Notes: a model not told the origin generated them from the sequence alone. DNA of 64,000 nt from JAXLYE01 sp046351595 (GCA_046351595.1 JAXLYE010000010.1:186001-250000), one strand, 5' to 3'; positions 24,749 through 33,700 are shown, numbered from the stretch's first letter. Made by a program: numbers and translations.

Positions 24749-25516
24749 CTAGCCGCGGCCCCGGCGCGGGCGGCTGAGGCTGCGCGGCGCCGCCTTGGGC
24801 TTGCTCGCCGCCGCGGCCTTGGGCTTGCTCGTCGCCGCGGCCTTGGGCTTGCTCGCCGCGGGGCGCTTGCCCGGGGTCGCGGCGCGGCGCGGGCTGCGCC
24901 GTGGGGTCGGCGCCTCGCTCGGCTGCGCCTCGCCGCGCGCGCCGTTCCAGAACAACAGGGTCACGCCCTCCAGCACCCCGCGCATCGACGCCTGCTGGTT
25001 CCCGAACCACGCCAAGAGCCCGCCCAGCATGTGACCCAGGTACAGGTCGCTCAGGATCTCCGGCGGCAGCAGGCTGCTCAGCTCTTTGCGTCGGGCCGCG
25101 GTGCGGAAGCGCGCAGCCAGCAGCATGCGCAGCCGCCCCTGCTCGGTTTCGGCGAGCGCGCTGGCGGCGCTGCGCAGGCCGGCGCTCGCGACCTCGGGTA
25201 AAAGCGTCGGATCCTCCTCCCAGATCGCGACCAGGCTGGACACCACCGTCGCGAGCACGCTCTCGAGCCCGGCCTCTTCCGGCAGCGCGTCGAGCGCCGC
25301 GGTGATCTGGCGCTCGGTCTCGCGCATCAGCTCGATGAGCACGTCGTCCTTGGTCGGGAAGTGGAAGTAGAAGCTGCCGCGGCTCACGCCGGCCGCGCGC
25401 ACGATGTCGTCGATGCGACAGGCGACAAACCCGTCGCGGCGGAAGACCTCGAGCGCCGCCTCGTAGAGCCGGCGGCGGGTTTCTTCTCTCTGCTGATCAC
25501 GCAAGGCCGCCATCAC
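24749..25516 (-). CDS. TetR-family regulator with lysine/alanine-rich tail
   Basis: 255 residues. The TetR helix-turn-helix spans about 10-57 (REETRRRLYEAALEVF, IDDIVRAAGVSRGSFYFHF). A ligand domain follows to about 200. The last 50 residues are basic and low-complexity, with three SKPKAAA-type units, resembling histone H1 tails. It lies 70 bases downstream of the Rieske gene on the same strand, so it is probably co-transcribed and autoregulated. The operator array at 26847-26897 between the divergent oxygenase and desaturase genes is its likely target. A lipid or steroid inducer would fit the neighbours, but this is inference. Confidence 0.85.
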   Translation of the reverse strand: MMAALRDQQREETRRRLYEAALEVFRRDGFVACRIDDIVRAAGVSRGSFYFHFPTKDDVLIELMRETERQITAALDALPEEAGLESVLATVVSSLVAIWEEDPTLLPEVASAGLRSAASALAETEQGRLRMLLAARFRTAARRKELSSLLPPEILSDLYLGHMLGGLLAWFGNQQASMRGVLEGVTLLFWNGARGEAQPSEAPTPRRSPRRAATPGKRPAASKPKAAATSKPKAAAASKPKAAPRSLSRPRRGRG

Positions 25517-25586
25517 CGTTCCCCTTCATGCGCCGCGGGATCCTGCGGCGCTGCGCAGGAACTTTTCCTGATGGCGGCCCGCCGGG

Positions 25587-26732
25587 TCAAGCCGGTTGAC
25601 GCAGGAGCGTCGTCGGTGCCGTCGCCACCGCGTGCGCGTGCTGGGGCGGAGCGGGCGCCAGCGCCGGGTCGCCGTCCGGCCGCGGCGCCGCGCCGGCCGC
25701 CGCCGCGTCGTTTGGATAGAACTGCCGCGCCCAGCGCCGCAGCAGCGCCACCGGCCCGTCGGCCTCCGAGAGCAGCGGCTGCGCCTTGTAGGCCTTGTTC
25801 TCCCAGATCGGGAAGTCCTTGACGAAGTCCGCCTGGAACGCGTCGCTCCACATCTTCTCGACGAGCTGCGTCGCCTCGGGCGACTCCAGCCGGCGCACGT
25901 GCAGGGCCGCGGTGAGCTGCACGTGCTCCTCGTCGATGGGCGTTATGTACAGCCGCTGGCGCGCACGCATGCCCATGGCCGCGACGAACGTGTCGACGAA
26001 GATGATGCCGAGGCCGTGGCAGCGGATCGACAGCTCGACATCGAGCTCGGTGCCCGGCGCGCCGATGTACGCGCCGTCCCACTGGATCTGCAGCGCGTGG
26101 CGCAGCGTCGGCCCGTCCGTGGCCGCGGTGCCCGCGGGATCGGCCGGGTCGGGGGCCGGGGGCACGTAGCGGGCGGGCCGGCTCGCCGCGTGCACCGTCG
26201 GCAGGTGCGCGGCGTCGACGGTGTTCTCCAGGACCTCCTGGCAGCAGGTGCGCAGCTTCCACGAGAAGTACGTGGCCCCGGTCCACTCGTCGCTCTGCAC
26301 CGACGGGATCTCCCAGCCCGGCGGCGTGCCCGCGAGGCTGCCGTCACGCCCCTCGCTTTTCGCTGGCGCGTCCCTGTAGACCAGCACCATGCCGTCGACC
26401 TCGCGCACCGGCCAGGTCGTGATGCGCGCCCGCGGCGGGATCTTGCGCGCGAACGGGATCTCGGTGCAGCGCCCGCTCTCGCCGTCGAAGCACCAGCCGT
26501 GGAACGGGCAGCGCAGCGACTGCCCCTGCACCGTGCCGCCGTGCCCGAGGTGCGCGCCCAGGTGCGGGCAGAACGCCTCGGCGAGGCGCGCCTGTCCGTC
26601 CTCGGTCCGGAACAGCACCATGTCCTGCCCGAACCAGCGCAGCGGCAGCACCGCCTTGGGCAACAGGTCCATGGAGCGCGCGATCGCGAACCAGCCGCTC
26701 GGGTAGGGAGAGAAAGGGAAGCGCGGGTTCAT
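25587..26732 (-). CDS. Rieske non-heme iron oxygenase (KshA/cholesterol-7-desaturase-like)
   Basis: The ATG at 26732 follows AGGAGGAGG; 381 residues. The Rieske [2Fe-2S] ligands are Cys55/His57 (CPHLGAH) and Cys75/His78 (CPFHGW). The mononuclear iron site is ENTVDAAHLPTVH near residue 168-180, giving the D-x2-H-x4-H pattern. The C-terminal IWENKAYKAQPLL and RRWARQFYP segment is typical of KshA and Neverland/DAF-36-type steroid oxygenases. It needs a separate reductase, not seen in the window. Paired divergently with a sterol-desaturase-type enzyme, it probably hydroxylates or desaturates a sterol or other lipid. The tail after residue 345 is Ala/Pro-rich and variable. Confidence 0.85.
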   Translation of the reverse strand: MNPRFPFSPYPSGWFAIARSMDLLPKAVLPLRWFGQDMVLFRTEDGQARLAEAFCPHLGAHLGHGGTVQGQSLRCPFHGWCFDGESGRCTEIPFARKIPPRARITTWPVREVDGMVLVYRDAPAKSEGRDGSLAGTPPGWEIPSVQSDEWTGATYFSWKLRTCCQEVLENTVDAAHLPTVHAASRPARYVPPAPDPADPAGTAATDGPTLRHALQIQWDGAYIGAPGTELDVELSIRCHGLGIIFVDTFVAAMGMRARQRLYITPIDEEHVQLTAALHVRRLESPEATQLVEKMWSDAFQADFVKDFPIWENKAYKAQPLLSEADGPVALLRRWARQFYPNDAAAAGAAPRPDGDPALAPAPPQHAHAVATAPTTLLRQPA

Positions 26733-26846
26733 GAGGTCCTCCTCCTTCGGCTCTGCCTGGGTCTTCGTAAAGCGGCCCGCCTCCCGACCGTGTCTCGACG
26801 GAGGGCGCCGCGCGGGCGCCGCACGATTGGGGGCGGACCGATTTGC

Positions 26847-26897
26847 TGACAAAGATCAGTGACATATGTCATTGACCGATGTCACTGACAAATGTAA
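26847..26897. promoter_or_regulatory. TetR operator array, four 13-bp-phased sites
   Basis: TGACAAAGATCA (26847), TGACATATGTCA (26860, perfect palindrome), TGACCGATGTCA (26873) and TGACAAATGTAA (26886) begin exactly 13 bases apart. The consensus TGACxxATGTCA is of TetR-operator type. The array fills the space between the divergent Rieske and fatty-acid-hydroxylase genes, and a TetR gene lies in the Rieske operon. Confidence 0.75.
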
Positions 26898-26922
26898 ACG
26901 AGTTGCAGATTTGGAGGTCCGC

Positions 26923-27996
26923 ATGCTCGGGAAGACGCTGTGCGCCACGCTCGCCGTGCTCTGGCCTTTGGGCTCCTCGACGTCCGCGCTCACGCCGCCG
27001 CTGCTGCTCGACTGGCTGCGGCCGCACGACCCGGCGCTCTTGCTGCGCTTCGCCGCGAGCTCGCTGGTCGTCGGGCTGAGCCTGTACCTGTCGATCGGCG
27101 GCCTGCTGTACCGGCGCTACTACCTGCAGCGGCGCGGGCAGCCGGAGGCGTGGAAGTGTCAGCCGCGGCGCTGGCCGACCGAGCGCATGCGCAGCTACGA
27201 CCTGCGCCTCGGCCTGTTCAACCTGACCATCGGCTCGCTGCTCTCGGGCTCCTGCGCGTACCTGGCGGTGCGCGGCCACACCGCGGTGGCCTTCTCGGTG
27301 TCCGAGCACGGCCCGCTTTTGACCGCGCTGTACGCGCTGATCTACTTCTTCGGCGTCGACTTCTTCTTATACGCGGCGCACCGGATGTATCACCGGCCGC
27401 GCCTGTTCCGCGCCATCCACCGCTTCCACCACCGCAACACCACGCCCACGCCGTTCACCGCCTACTCGATGCACCCCGTCGAGTTTCTGACCTTCGAGGC
27501 GGTGGCGCTCTTGCCGCTGTTCTTCCTGCCGGTGCACGCGGCCGTGGTGATCGCGACGCTGGTCTACTCGAACTACGTCGCGCTGCTGCAGCACTCGGGG
27601 GTGCGCCTGTCCTCGGTCCTGCCGTGGCAGCCGGCGACGCGCTTTCACGATGATCACCACCTCTGCTTCCACGTGAACTACGGTCAGAACCTCATGCTCT
27701 GGGACCGGCTGTTCGGGACACTGCGGCGGCACGGGCGGCGCTACGGCGTCGAGGTCTTCGGCGGCCGCGGCGCAGCGCTGGCCGGGGCCGGTCATGGCGC
27801 CGGCGCCGACTACTTCGACTACCGCCGCGACCCCGGACCGTCCGAGCCGATCGACCCGCCGGCCCGGTCGCCCGGGTCGCCCGGGTCGCCCGGGTCGCCC
27901 GGGTCGCCCGGGTCGAGCGTCCCGGCGCGCCGCCCGGAGCCGGAGCTCTTCCCCGAGGAAACCACGCTCAAGATCGAGGAGGACCATGTCGCCTAG
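26923..27996 (+). CDS. Fatty acid hydroxylase/sterol desaturase family membrane enzyme
   Basis: The ATG at 26923 follows GGAGG at six bases; the longer frame from 26866 would cover the operator array and is rejected. 357 residues with four or five membrane helices. Di-iron histidine clusters are AAHRMYHRP (near 152), AIHRFHHRN (near 166), a later conserved His region and HDDHHLCFH (near 242), as in the sterol desaturase superfamily. The C-terminal tail contains GSP repeated five times, encoded by a 9-bp tandem repeat, and is probably disordered. It overlaps the next gene by 11 bases. Likely an O2-dependent hydroxylase or desaturase of a sterol or fatty chain. Confidence 0.85.
   Translation: MLGKTLCATLAVLWPLGSSTSALTPPLLLDWLRPHDPALLLRFAASSLVVGLSLYLSIGGLLYRRYYLQRRGQPEAWKCQPRRWPTERMRSYDLRLGLFNLTIGSLLSGSCAYLAVRGHTAVAFSVSEHGPLLTALYALIYFFGVDFFLYAAHRMYHRPRLFRAIHRFHHRNTTPTPFTAYSMHPVEFLTFEAVALLPLFFLPVHAAVVIATLVYSNYVALLQHSGVRLSSVLPWQPATRFHDDHHLCFHVNYGQNLMLWDRLFGTLRRHGRRYGVEVFGGRGAALAGAGHGAGADYFDYRRDPGPSEPIDPPARSPGSPGSPGSPGSPGSSVPARRPEPELFPEETTLKIEEDHVA
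27865..27915 (+). repeat. 9-bp tandem repeat in coding sequence
   Basis: About five copies of GGGTCGCCC in the 3' part of the hydroxylase gene encode GSP triplets. Copy-number change in steps of nine would keep the frame. Confidence 0.85.
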
Positions 27997-29008
27997 CGAG
28001 ATCGTGCTGCGCAGCGAGCTGCTGACGCTCTACACCCCGCTGTCCCGAGCCCCCGCGAGCCTGGGGCTGGAGCTCACGTTCCTCATCTGCGCGGCGCTGA
28101 CGCTCCTGCACGCGCTGCGCGCCCGCCGCCGCGGCGATCTCGGCCCGCTGTTCATCTGGGCGAGCACGCTCGCCTACGGCCTGATGATCGAGATCCTGTC
28201 GTACAACTACCTCGACAACTTCACGCACGGGCAGTTCACGGTGATGCTGTACCATCGCCGGCTGCCGCTCTACATCGCGGTGCTGTACCCGGTGTTCATC
28301 TACACCGCGATCCAGCTGGCGGCGCTCTTGCAGCCGCGCCGCTTCGCCGAGCCGTTCCTGGTCGGGCTGATCATCGTCGTCATGGACCTGCCGTATGACA
28401 TCAGCGGCCCGGACGCGGGCTGGTGGGTCTGGTCGGCCAAGGATCCGAACCTCACGTATCGCTGGCACGGCGTGCCGGTGACGAGCTACTACTGGCACCT
28501 GGCGTTCGGCGGCAGCCTGGCGTTCCTGGTCCGCTCGCTGCGCGCTCGCGCGGTAAGAGCGGGCTCCCTGCGGCCGCTGCGGCTGCTGCTCCTGTCGATC
28601 CTGGTCGGCGTGCTCACGCTGGTGCTCGGCGTGCTTTCGTTCCTGCCGTATCACGGGCTCAAGTCGCTCGGCATCTCCGACGGCGTGATCGTCGGCGGCT
28701 TGTTCGTGCTGTCCTCCCTGATCGTTTTGGCCTCCGCGCGCTCCCTGCCGCCGCTGCGCGCCCGTCTCGACGGCGTGCTGGCGCTGATCGCGGTGCTGTA
28801 CGTCTCGCTGCACAGCGTCGTGGCGATCGCGCTGTATCGCGTGAGCACGGAGCCCGAGGCCACGGCCAAGCTCGCGGTCAAGCTCGGGGCCGCGGCGCTC
28901 CTGCTCGGCCTCACCGCGCTCCTGCAGCGGCGCGGGGCGATCGCCGAGCCGCACCCGCCGCACCACGCGCTGCCGACCGCGCCGGCTGCGGCCGTGACTC
29001 CTCCCTAA
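27986..29008 (+). CDS. Polytopic membrane protein, unknown function
   Basis: The ATG at 27986 follows GAGGAGG and overlaps the hydroxylase gene by 11 bases, so translation is probably coupled. 340 residues with about eight membrane helices. Polar conserved-looking residues lie in or near helices: MIEILSYNYLDNFTHGQF, YHRRLPLYIAVLYP, DLPYDISGPDAGWWVW. The glutamate-aromatic layout recalls carotenoid-biosynthesis-type membrane proteins, but the likeness is weak. Co-transcription with a sterol-desaturase-type enzyme suggests a role in lipid or isoprenoid modification or transport. Confidence 0.75.
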   Translation: MSPSEIVLRSELLTLYTPLSRAPASLGLELTFLICAALTLLHALRARRRGDLGPLFIWASTLAYGLMIEILSYNYLDNFTHGQFTVMLYHRRLPLYIAVLYPVFIYTAIQLAALLQPRRFAEPFLVGLIIVVMDLPYDISGPDAGWWVWSAKDPNLTYRWHGVPVTSYYWHLAFGGSLAFLVRSLRARAVRAGSLRPLRLLLLSILVGVLTLVLGVLSFLPYHGLKSLGISDGVIVGGLFVLSSLIVLASARSLPPLRARLDGVLALIAVLYVSLHSVVAIALYRVSTEPEATAKLAVKLGAAALLLGLTALLQRRGAIAEPHPPHHALPTAPAAAVTPP

Positions 29009-29777
29009 TCAACGATCGACAATCGGCGATCGGCGATCGCGGACCGCGATCCGCCCGGCTCTCAAACTCCAACGCCCTGCGTCAAGATCTGCTGCGGCGC
29101 GCAGCTCCGCCCGCTGTTGCAAGGGAGTCCGGACTCTGGGAGCCCGCTTCCGTCGCTGATTCCTTTTCAGTATCCGGCTTCGCTGCGCGTTGCGCTTGGG
29201 GCTCCTTGTTCACTCTTACAACACTCCGCGCAACAGACAGAGCCCGCCGCGCTCCGAGTCCCTGCCGAGCCCGCGCCGCGTGACCCGGCCAAGTGCGCAC
29301 CACGGCTCTGAGATCGGCAGACGCCGTTGCCCAATCTCGCGCCTCATGGGTCAAAGCCTGGCAGGGACCAAGAGAGGGCTCGCTGATGCACCTGGCTGTC
29401 TGCCGGCCGACTCTGTCGCGCAATCCGGACTCGGAATCCGGCCCGGAATGGGAGCTGTTCACCGCCTTGCTGCGTGCCCTGCGGAACGCCTCCGCCCCCT
29501 CGGGCGTCCTTTGTGCAGACGCAGGATTCAAGAGTGAGCCAGCGCGCTTGACCGACAGGTACACTAGCGACAACGTCCGCTATTTTTCCGTTATCACCCG
29601 CTAGGGCGCGCTCACGTACTTCATTTCCGAGCGGCGTCAGCAAGAACACTGACCAGATAGCGCCCTATTCGCGCGATCTGTGTCGCGCCTGGCCCGCGCC
29701 GCTGCATTGGGCGGCCGGGTCCTGCCTGCACGATCGCGTGGCGTGAGCTTGTCTGTGCGTCGCTCGCAGGGGGCTCT
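29009..29777. other. 770-bp intergenic region
   Basis: No frame has convincing start, composition and length. It contains the palindrome GAGTCCGGACTC at 29125-29136, also found in extended form near 42242, and short repeats of GATCGGCGATCG near 29025. Promoters for the LysR-type gene at 29778 are expected in the distal part. Confidence 0.4.
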
Positions 29778-30707
29778 ATGCACAACGCAGACTGGATGAA
29801 TTATCATCACCTCTATTACTTCTGGCGCGTCGCGCGCGAGGGGAGTCTCTCCCGCGCCGCCGACCAGCTGAGGCTCTCGCACTCGACCCTGAGCACGCAG
29901 ATCCGCGCGCTCGAGAGCTTCCTTGGCGGCGATCTGTTCCTGCGCAGCGGGCGTGCGCTCACGCTGACCGTCCTGGGTCGCGACGTGCTGGCGTACGCGG
30001 ACGAGATCTTCCGGGTCGGGAACGAGCTGGTCGAGATGGCGGCCGGGCGCGCCGCGTCGCAGCGTGTGGCGCTGCGGCTGGGAATCGTGGACGCGGTGCC
30101 GAAGACCGTGGCGTACCGCTTCGTCGAGCCGGCGCTGCGGCTGCCGGTGCGCGCGCCGCTGTGCGTCCGCCAGGATCGCCTGGAGCCGCTGCTCGAAGAG
30201 ATGGCGGCCGGGCGCCTGCACGTCATCCTCTCGGATCAGCCGCCGCCGCAGGGGTTTCCGGTGCACCTTTTCTGCAACGTCCTTTGGGAAACGGAAATCC
30301 TTCTGTACGGCACCGCCAGCCTGGCGCAGAAGTACGGGCCCGGGTTCCCCGCGTCCCTCGAAGGGGCGCCGCTGCTGCTGCCGGCGCGGCTGTCGAAGCT
30401 GCGCCAGATCCTCGACCACTGGTTCGCCGAGCGCGACCTGCACGTCGAGATGATCGGCGAGTTCGACGACGCCACCACGCTCGGCCTGTTCGGCAGCACC
30501 GGCCACGGCCTGTTCCCGGTGCGCGCCGCGCTGTCCAGCGAGACGGAGGGCCTTGCCAAGGCGGTGCAGGTCGGCGAGTTCGCGGGTCTGTGCGAGCGCT
30601 TCTACGCCATCTCGACCGAGCGGCGGATGCGGCGCGCCGAGACGCGGCTGCTGCTCGAGCAGGCCGCGCAGCGTCCGCTGGAGCCGCTGTCCGGTGAGCC
30701 GCGCTGA
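29778..30707 (+). CDS. nhaR: NhaR-type LysR-family regulator
   Basis: 309 residues. The N-terminus reads WMNYHHLYYFWRVAREGSLS with helix-turn-helix AADQLRLSHSTLSTQIRALE, the distinctive start of NhaR, the LysR-family activator that responds to sodium in enterobacteria. The co-inducer domain (about 95-300) is complete. No nhaA antiporter gene is adjacent, so the target here is unknown. The flanking regions are a long non-coding gap and a broken beta-propeller gene, so it may be transcribed alone. In other bacteria NhaR-like proteins also control surface polysaccharide and stress genes. Confidence 0.8.
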   Translation: MHNADWMNYHHLYYFWRVAREGSLSRAADQLRLSHSTLSTQIRALESFLGGDLFLRSGRALTLTVLGRDVLAYADEIFRVGNELVEMAAGRAASQRVALRLGIVDAVPKTVAYRFVEPALRLPVRAPLCVRQDRLEPLLEEMAAGRLHVILSDQPPPQGFPVHLFCNVLWETEILLYGTASLAQKYGPGFPASLEGAPLLLPARLSKLRQILDHWFAERDLHVEMIGEFDDATTLGLFGSTGHGLFPVRAALSSETEGLAKAVQVGEFAGLCERFYAISTERRMRRAETRLLLEQAAQRPLEPLSGEPR

Positions 30708-30896
30708 GCGACCGCGGACCCGCCCTCCCCGCCGCCCGCTCCCCGCGCGGGGCCGAGCCGCCCGGTCCCGCGCTCCGCCGCCGGCTCCCGCCGAGATCCC
30801 GACCCCCGCCTGGCGGCCGGCGGGGGCCCGTTCCTCGCCTACTCCCCGCCCACTCCCCGCCCGCTTCTCTGGCCGCTTCTCTGGCCGCGCCGCCGC

Positions 30897-31220
30897 CTAC
30901 TTCATGGGCGGCAGCGAGATCAGGATCGTCCCGTCCTGGCCCGCGAAGGACACCTCGCCGCCGAGGCTCGGTCCGATGGCGCGCAGGTCCAGCGTGGTGC
31001 CGCTGTCCCGCGGCGCCCACTTCCCATCGGTGTTGTGCAGCAGCGTGCCGCCCTCGCCCACGGCCCAGACGTCGTCGGCGGCGCTGCTGCTGACCGCGAG
31101 CAGGTTGCTCTGCGTGACCTGCCCGCTCAGCAGGGGGAGGTTCCAGCGGGTGCCGTTATAGTGCACAAGGAATCCCTCCGGCTTGCCGTCGCGACCGCGC
31201 ACTGCGCTGCGCAAGCGGAA
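30897..31220 (-). pseudogene. C-terminal fragment of a secreted beta-propeller protein
   Basis: On the minus strand about 100 codons read FLVHYNGTRWNLPLLSG, then ADDVWAVGEGGTLLHNTDGK and end EVSFAGQDGTILISLPPMK-stop. The DVWAVGxGGTxLH unit is that of repeat propellers common in myxobacterial secreted proteins, and a related fragment lies at 58128. Upstream in frame the sequence is antisense to the glyoxalase-like gene, so the N-terminal part is gone. Confidence 0.6.
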
Positions 31221-31322
31221 CGCTACCGGAAGGCGCGCGCCGGCGATGCCTCGACCCCGCATTTGTGCCGAACCAGGAGCTTGATGCGCCCGTTCGCGGC
31301 ATGATCGGAACAAAGGGTCCGC

Positions 31323-32186
31323 ATGCCCCGGCTCTGGCTCGACCACGCCTACAACCTCGTCGACTCGCCCGCGATCTTCCGCTCGCTGATCGGGCGCGGC
31401 TTCACCCCGAACCCGCTCGAGATCGAGCACGAGGGCAGCCTGCTCTGCCGCTTCTTCCTGTTCCCGGGACCGGGCGGCGAGCGCTTCCAGTACCTCGAGC
31501 TCTGCGAGATCCGTGACCCGAGCGCCCTGCGCAGCGCGCGCGAGCGCGAGAGCCGGCGCCCGCTCTGCGAGCAGGATCTGCTGGAGCCGGGGCTGTCGCT
31601 GCGCTCGGACGAGCCGCTGGCCGAGACGTATGAAGCGCTGCGCACCGAGCTCGCGCCGCACGAGCCCGTCCTTGAGCACAAGAGCCGTCGCTGGCAGACC
31701 GACCCCGCGGGCCCGGGCTGGAACTACCTGAAGTTCCGTCGGGCCCTGCTGCCGGGCTGCAACCTCTGGATCACGGAGTACGAGACGCACGATCCGGAGG
31801 CGAGGCTCCCGAGCGCTTCGGAGATCCCGCCGCACGCGAACACCGCGTACCAGCTGGCGGGCGCGGTGCTGCGCGTGCAGGAGCCCGAGCGGCGTGCGCT
31901 GCGGGCGCTGCTCGGGCACCCAGACGACAGCGACGACGACAGCGGCGGCTCCCTCGCGCTGCCGGGCGGCGCGGCGCTGTGGCTCCTCGATCCGGGAGAG
32001 GCTCCCGAGCTTGCGCCGAAGCAGACCCCGTTTGTCGCGGTCGTGCTGCGCTGCGCCTCGCTCGCGCGGTTCTGTGAGGTCGCGCGGCCGGACTACGTGC
32101 TCGAGCTCCGCGGGCGGCGCGCGGCCGGGATCCGGCTCGGCGCGAGCCGCTTCGACCTCCTGATCACGGAGTCTGCGCCGCCCTGA
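31323..32186 (+). CDS. Glyoxalase-like (VOC-fold) domain protein
   Basis: 287 residues, cytoplasmic. The N-terminus reads LWLDHAYNLVDSPAIFRSLI, the opening strand and helix of glyoxalase-like VOC domains, followed by FLFPGPGGERFQYLELCE. A second half from about residue 145 (FRRALLPGCNLWITEYETHD) looks like the paired module. A metal-binding set (His/Glu) is possible but not provable by eye. It may act on a small carbonyl or lactone substrate; none is indicated by its neighbours. It is separated from the convergent kinase-macrodomain gene by 10 bases. Confidence 0.6.
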   Translation: MPRLWLDHAYNLVDSPAIFRSLIGRGFTPNPLEIEHEGSLLCRFFLFPGPGGERFQYLELCEIRDPSALRSARERESRRPLCEQDLLEPGLSLRSDEPLAETYEALRTELAPHEPVLEHKSRRWQTDPAGPGWNYLKFRRALLPGCNLWITEYETHDPEARLPSASEIPPHANTAYQLAGAVLRVQEPERRALRALLGHPDDSDDDSGGSLALPGGAALWLLDPGEAPELAPKQTPFVAVVLRCASLARFCEVARPDYVLELRGRRAAGIRLGASRFDLLITESAPP

Positions 32187-32196
32187 GCCGCGGCGG

Positions 32197-33594
32197 CTAC
32201 ATGGAGTGCAGGATCTCGCGGAAGGCCTTGAGCGCGCCCTCGTCGTACAGCGCCAGATCCACGGCGCGCACGTGCTGCGGCTGCAGCGCCGCGAAGGTGG
32301 TCATCGCCTCGAGCATCAGCTTCGCCGCCATGGCCAGCGGCACCCCGCCGACGCCGGTGCCGAGCGCCGGGAACACCACGCGCCGCGCCTTGCGCACGTC
32401 GGCGCCGAGCAGCGTGCGCAGCGTGCTGCGGCCCAGGCAGATCGCGCCGCCCATCGCCGCGACCGCGTGCGCGACGTGGCGCGCCTTGAGGCGCCCGGCC
32501 CCGGTCCACACCACGTCGCCCATGGCCCGCGGCGCCTGCGCCTGCGCCTCCTGCAGCAGCGACTCGCCGCCGGCCCGGCGCAGCGCCGCGGCGACGCCGA
32601 CGTCCATGATCATCTGCGTGTTGGCGGCGCTGACCAGGACGTCGGCCTCCTGCGCCGCCAGATCGGCCACGCGCAGGGTGATACGCAGCGGGCCGATCTG
32701 CGCGCTGTCTTCGCTCAGCGAGTCGACCTGCAGCGGCGGATCTTCGATGCGCACGAGCTCGCGCGCCAGCGCCTCGCCGCTTACGTAGCGCTGCGCCGGA
32801 TCCTTGCGCAACAGCCGCTCGATCACCGCGTAGAAGTACGCCTCGCGCGGGCTGCTCGCTGCCGGCGGGCGGTACGGCTCCGAGACGTGCAGGAGGCACA
32901 GCGCCATGGCGGTCGGCGCCTGGAACGGCGGGCTCCCCGTCGCCAGAAGGTGCGCGGTCGCGCCCAGCGAGTACAGGTCGGTGCGGCGATCGACGGGCCG
33001 CTCGCTCCACTGCTCGGGCGCCATGAACAGCGGCGTGCCCGAGATGCCGCGCCGCGCCGCCTGCGTGCGCACATCGGTGGCGATGCCGAAGTCGCCGACC
33101 ATGGCGGCGCCGCTCGCCGACAGGAACAGGTTGGCCGGCTTGACGTCGCAGTGCACGATCCCGGCCTGGTGCAGCGAGTGCAGCCCGCGCGCCGCGTCGC
33201 GTGTGAGGCGCAGCACCAGCGGCAGCGGCAGCGGGCGCTGGCTGGTCTGCGCGTAGGCCAGGAGCTCGCCGAGGTCCACGCCGTCGACGTACTGGTGCAC
33301 CGCGAAGGCGACGCTGCCCTCGATCCCGGCGTCCAGCACCGGCACGATGTTCGGCGAGCTGACGCGCGCGCCCAGGTACGCCTCGCGGAAGATTCCGACG
33401 TCGGCGGCGCCGTGGAACGTCTTGATGACGTGCGGCACCTGCAGGATCGGGTGGCTGGCCAGGTACGCGGTCCCCATGGCGCCTCGCCCGAGGACGCTGT
33501 GGATCGTGAGACCGCGGAAGCTCGAGCCCGGCCGCAGCGGATCGGGCGCGGGGCCGGGCGCGGGACCGCTCGCGGGCGCGGCGCGCGTCGTCAT
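32197..33594 (-). CDS. Ser/Thr kinase fused to a macrodomain
   Basis: The ATG at 33594 has AAGGAG five bases upstream; 465 residues. The kinase domain (about 28-285) has glycine loop LGRGAMGTAY, VIKTF lysine, catalytic loop HCDVKPANLF (Arg of HRD replaced by Cys, so non-RD), DFG near 167 and MAPE near 191. The C-terminal domain (about 305-465) is a macrodomain: ADVLVSAANTQMIMDVGVAA, GDVVWTGAGRL, HAVAAMG, then FPALGTGVGGVPL. The macrodomain should bind or hydrolyse ADP-ribose or related ligands. No membrane helix separates the two, so both act in the cytoplasm. I infer phosphorylation controlled by, or directed to, ADP-ribosylated or NAD-derived ligands. Confidence 0.9.
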   Translation of the reverse strand: MTTRAAPASGPAPGPAPDPLRPGSSFRGLTIHSVLGRGAMGTAYLASHPILQVPHVIKTFHGAADVGIFREAYLGARVSSPNIVPVLDAGIEGSVAFAVHQYVDGVDLGELLAYAQTSQRPLPLPLVLRLTRDAARGLHSLHQAGIVHCDVKPANLFLSASGAAMVGDFGIATDVRTQAARRGISGTPLFMAPEQWSERPVDRRTDLYSLGATAHLLATGSPPFQAPTAMALCLLHVSEPYRPPAASSPREAYFYAVIERLLRKDPAQRYVSGEALARELVRIEDPPLQVDSLSEDSAQIGPLRITLRVADLAAQEADVLVSAANTQMIMDVGVAAALRRAGGESLLQEAQAQAPRAMGDVVWTGAGRLKARHVAHAVAAMGGAICLGRSTLRTLLGADVRKARRVVFPALGTGVGGVPLAMAAKLMLEAMTTFAALQPQHVRAVDLALYDEGALKAFREILHSM

Positions 33595-33700
33595 GAAGGC
33601 TCCTTCGGATGCATCCTTGGGCATGCCCGCGCTCGAGTATCGCGCAGCGGCTGTGCCCGATCACGCGAGGCGGTGCCAGCGACGGGCGCGCGCGCTCGGC

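Noticed and set aside
25596..26849. Plus-strand frame opposite the Rieske oxygenase
   Set aside because: Arg-rich antisense shadow; the minus strand has complete iron-binding motifs and a strong ribosome site.
26866..26922. Upstream start for the fatty acid hydroxylase
   Set aside because: It would translate through the TetR operator array; ATG 26923 has GGAGG at proper spacing.
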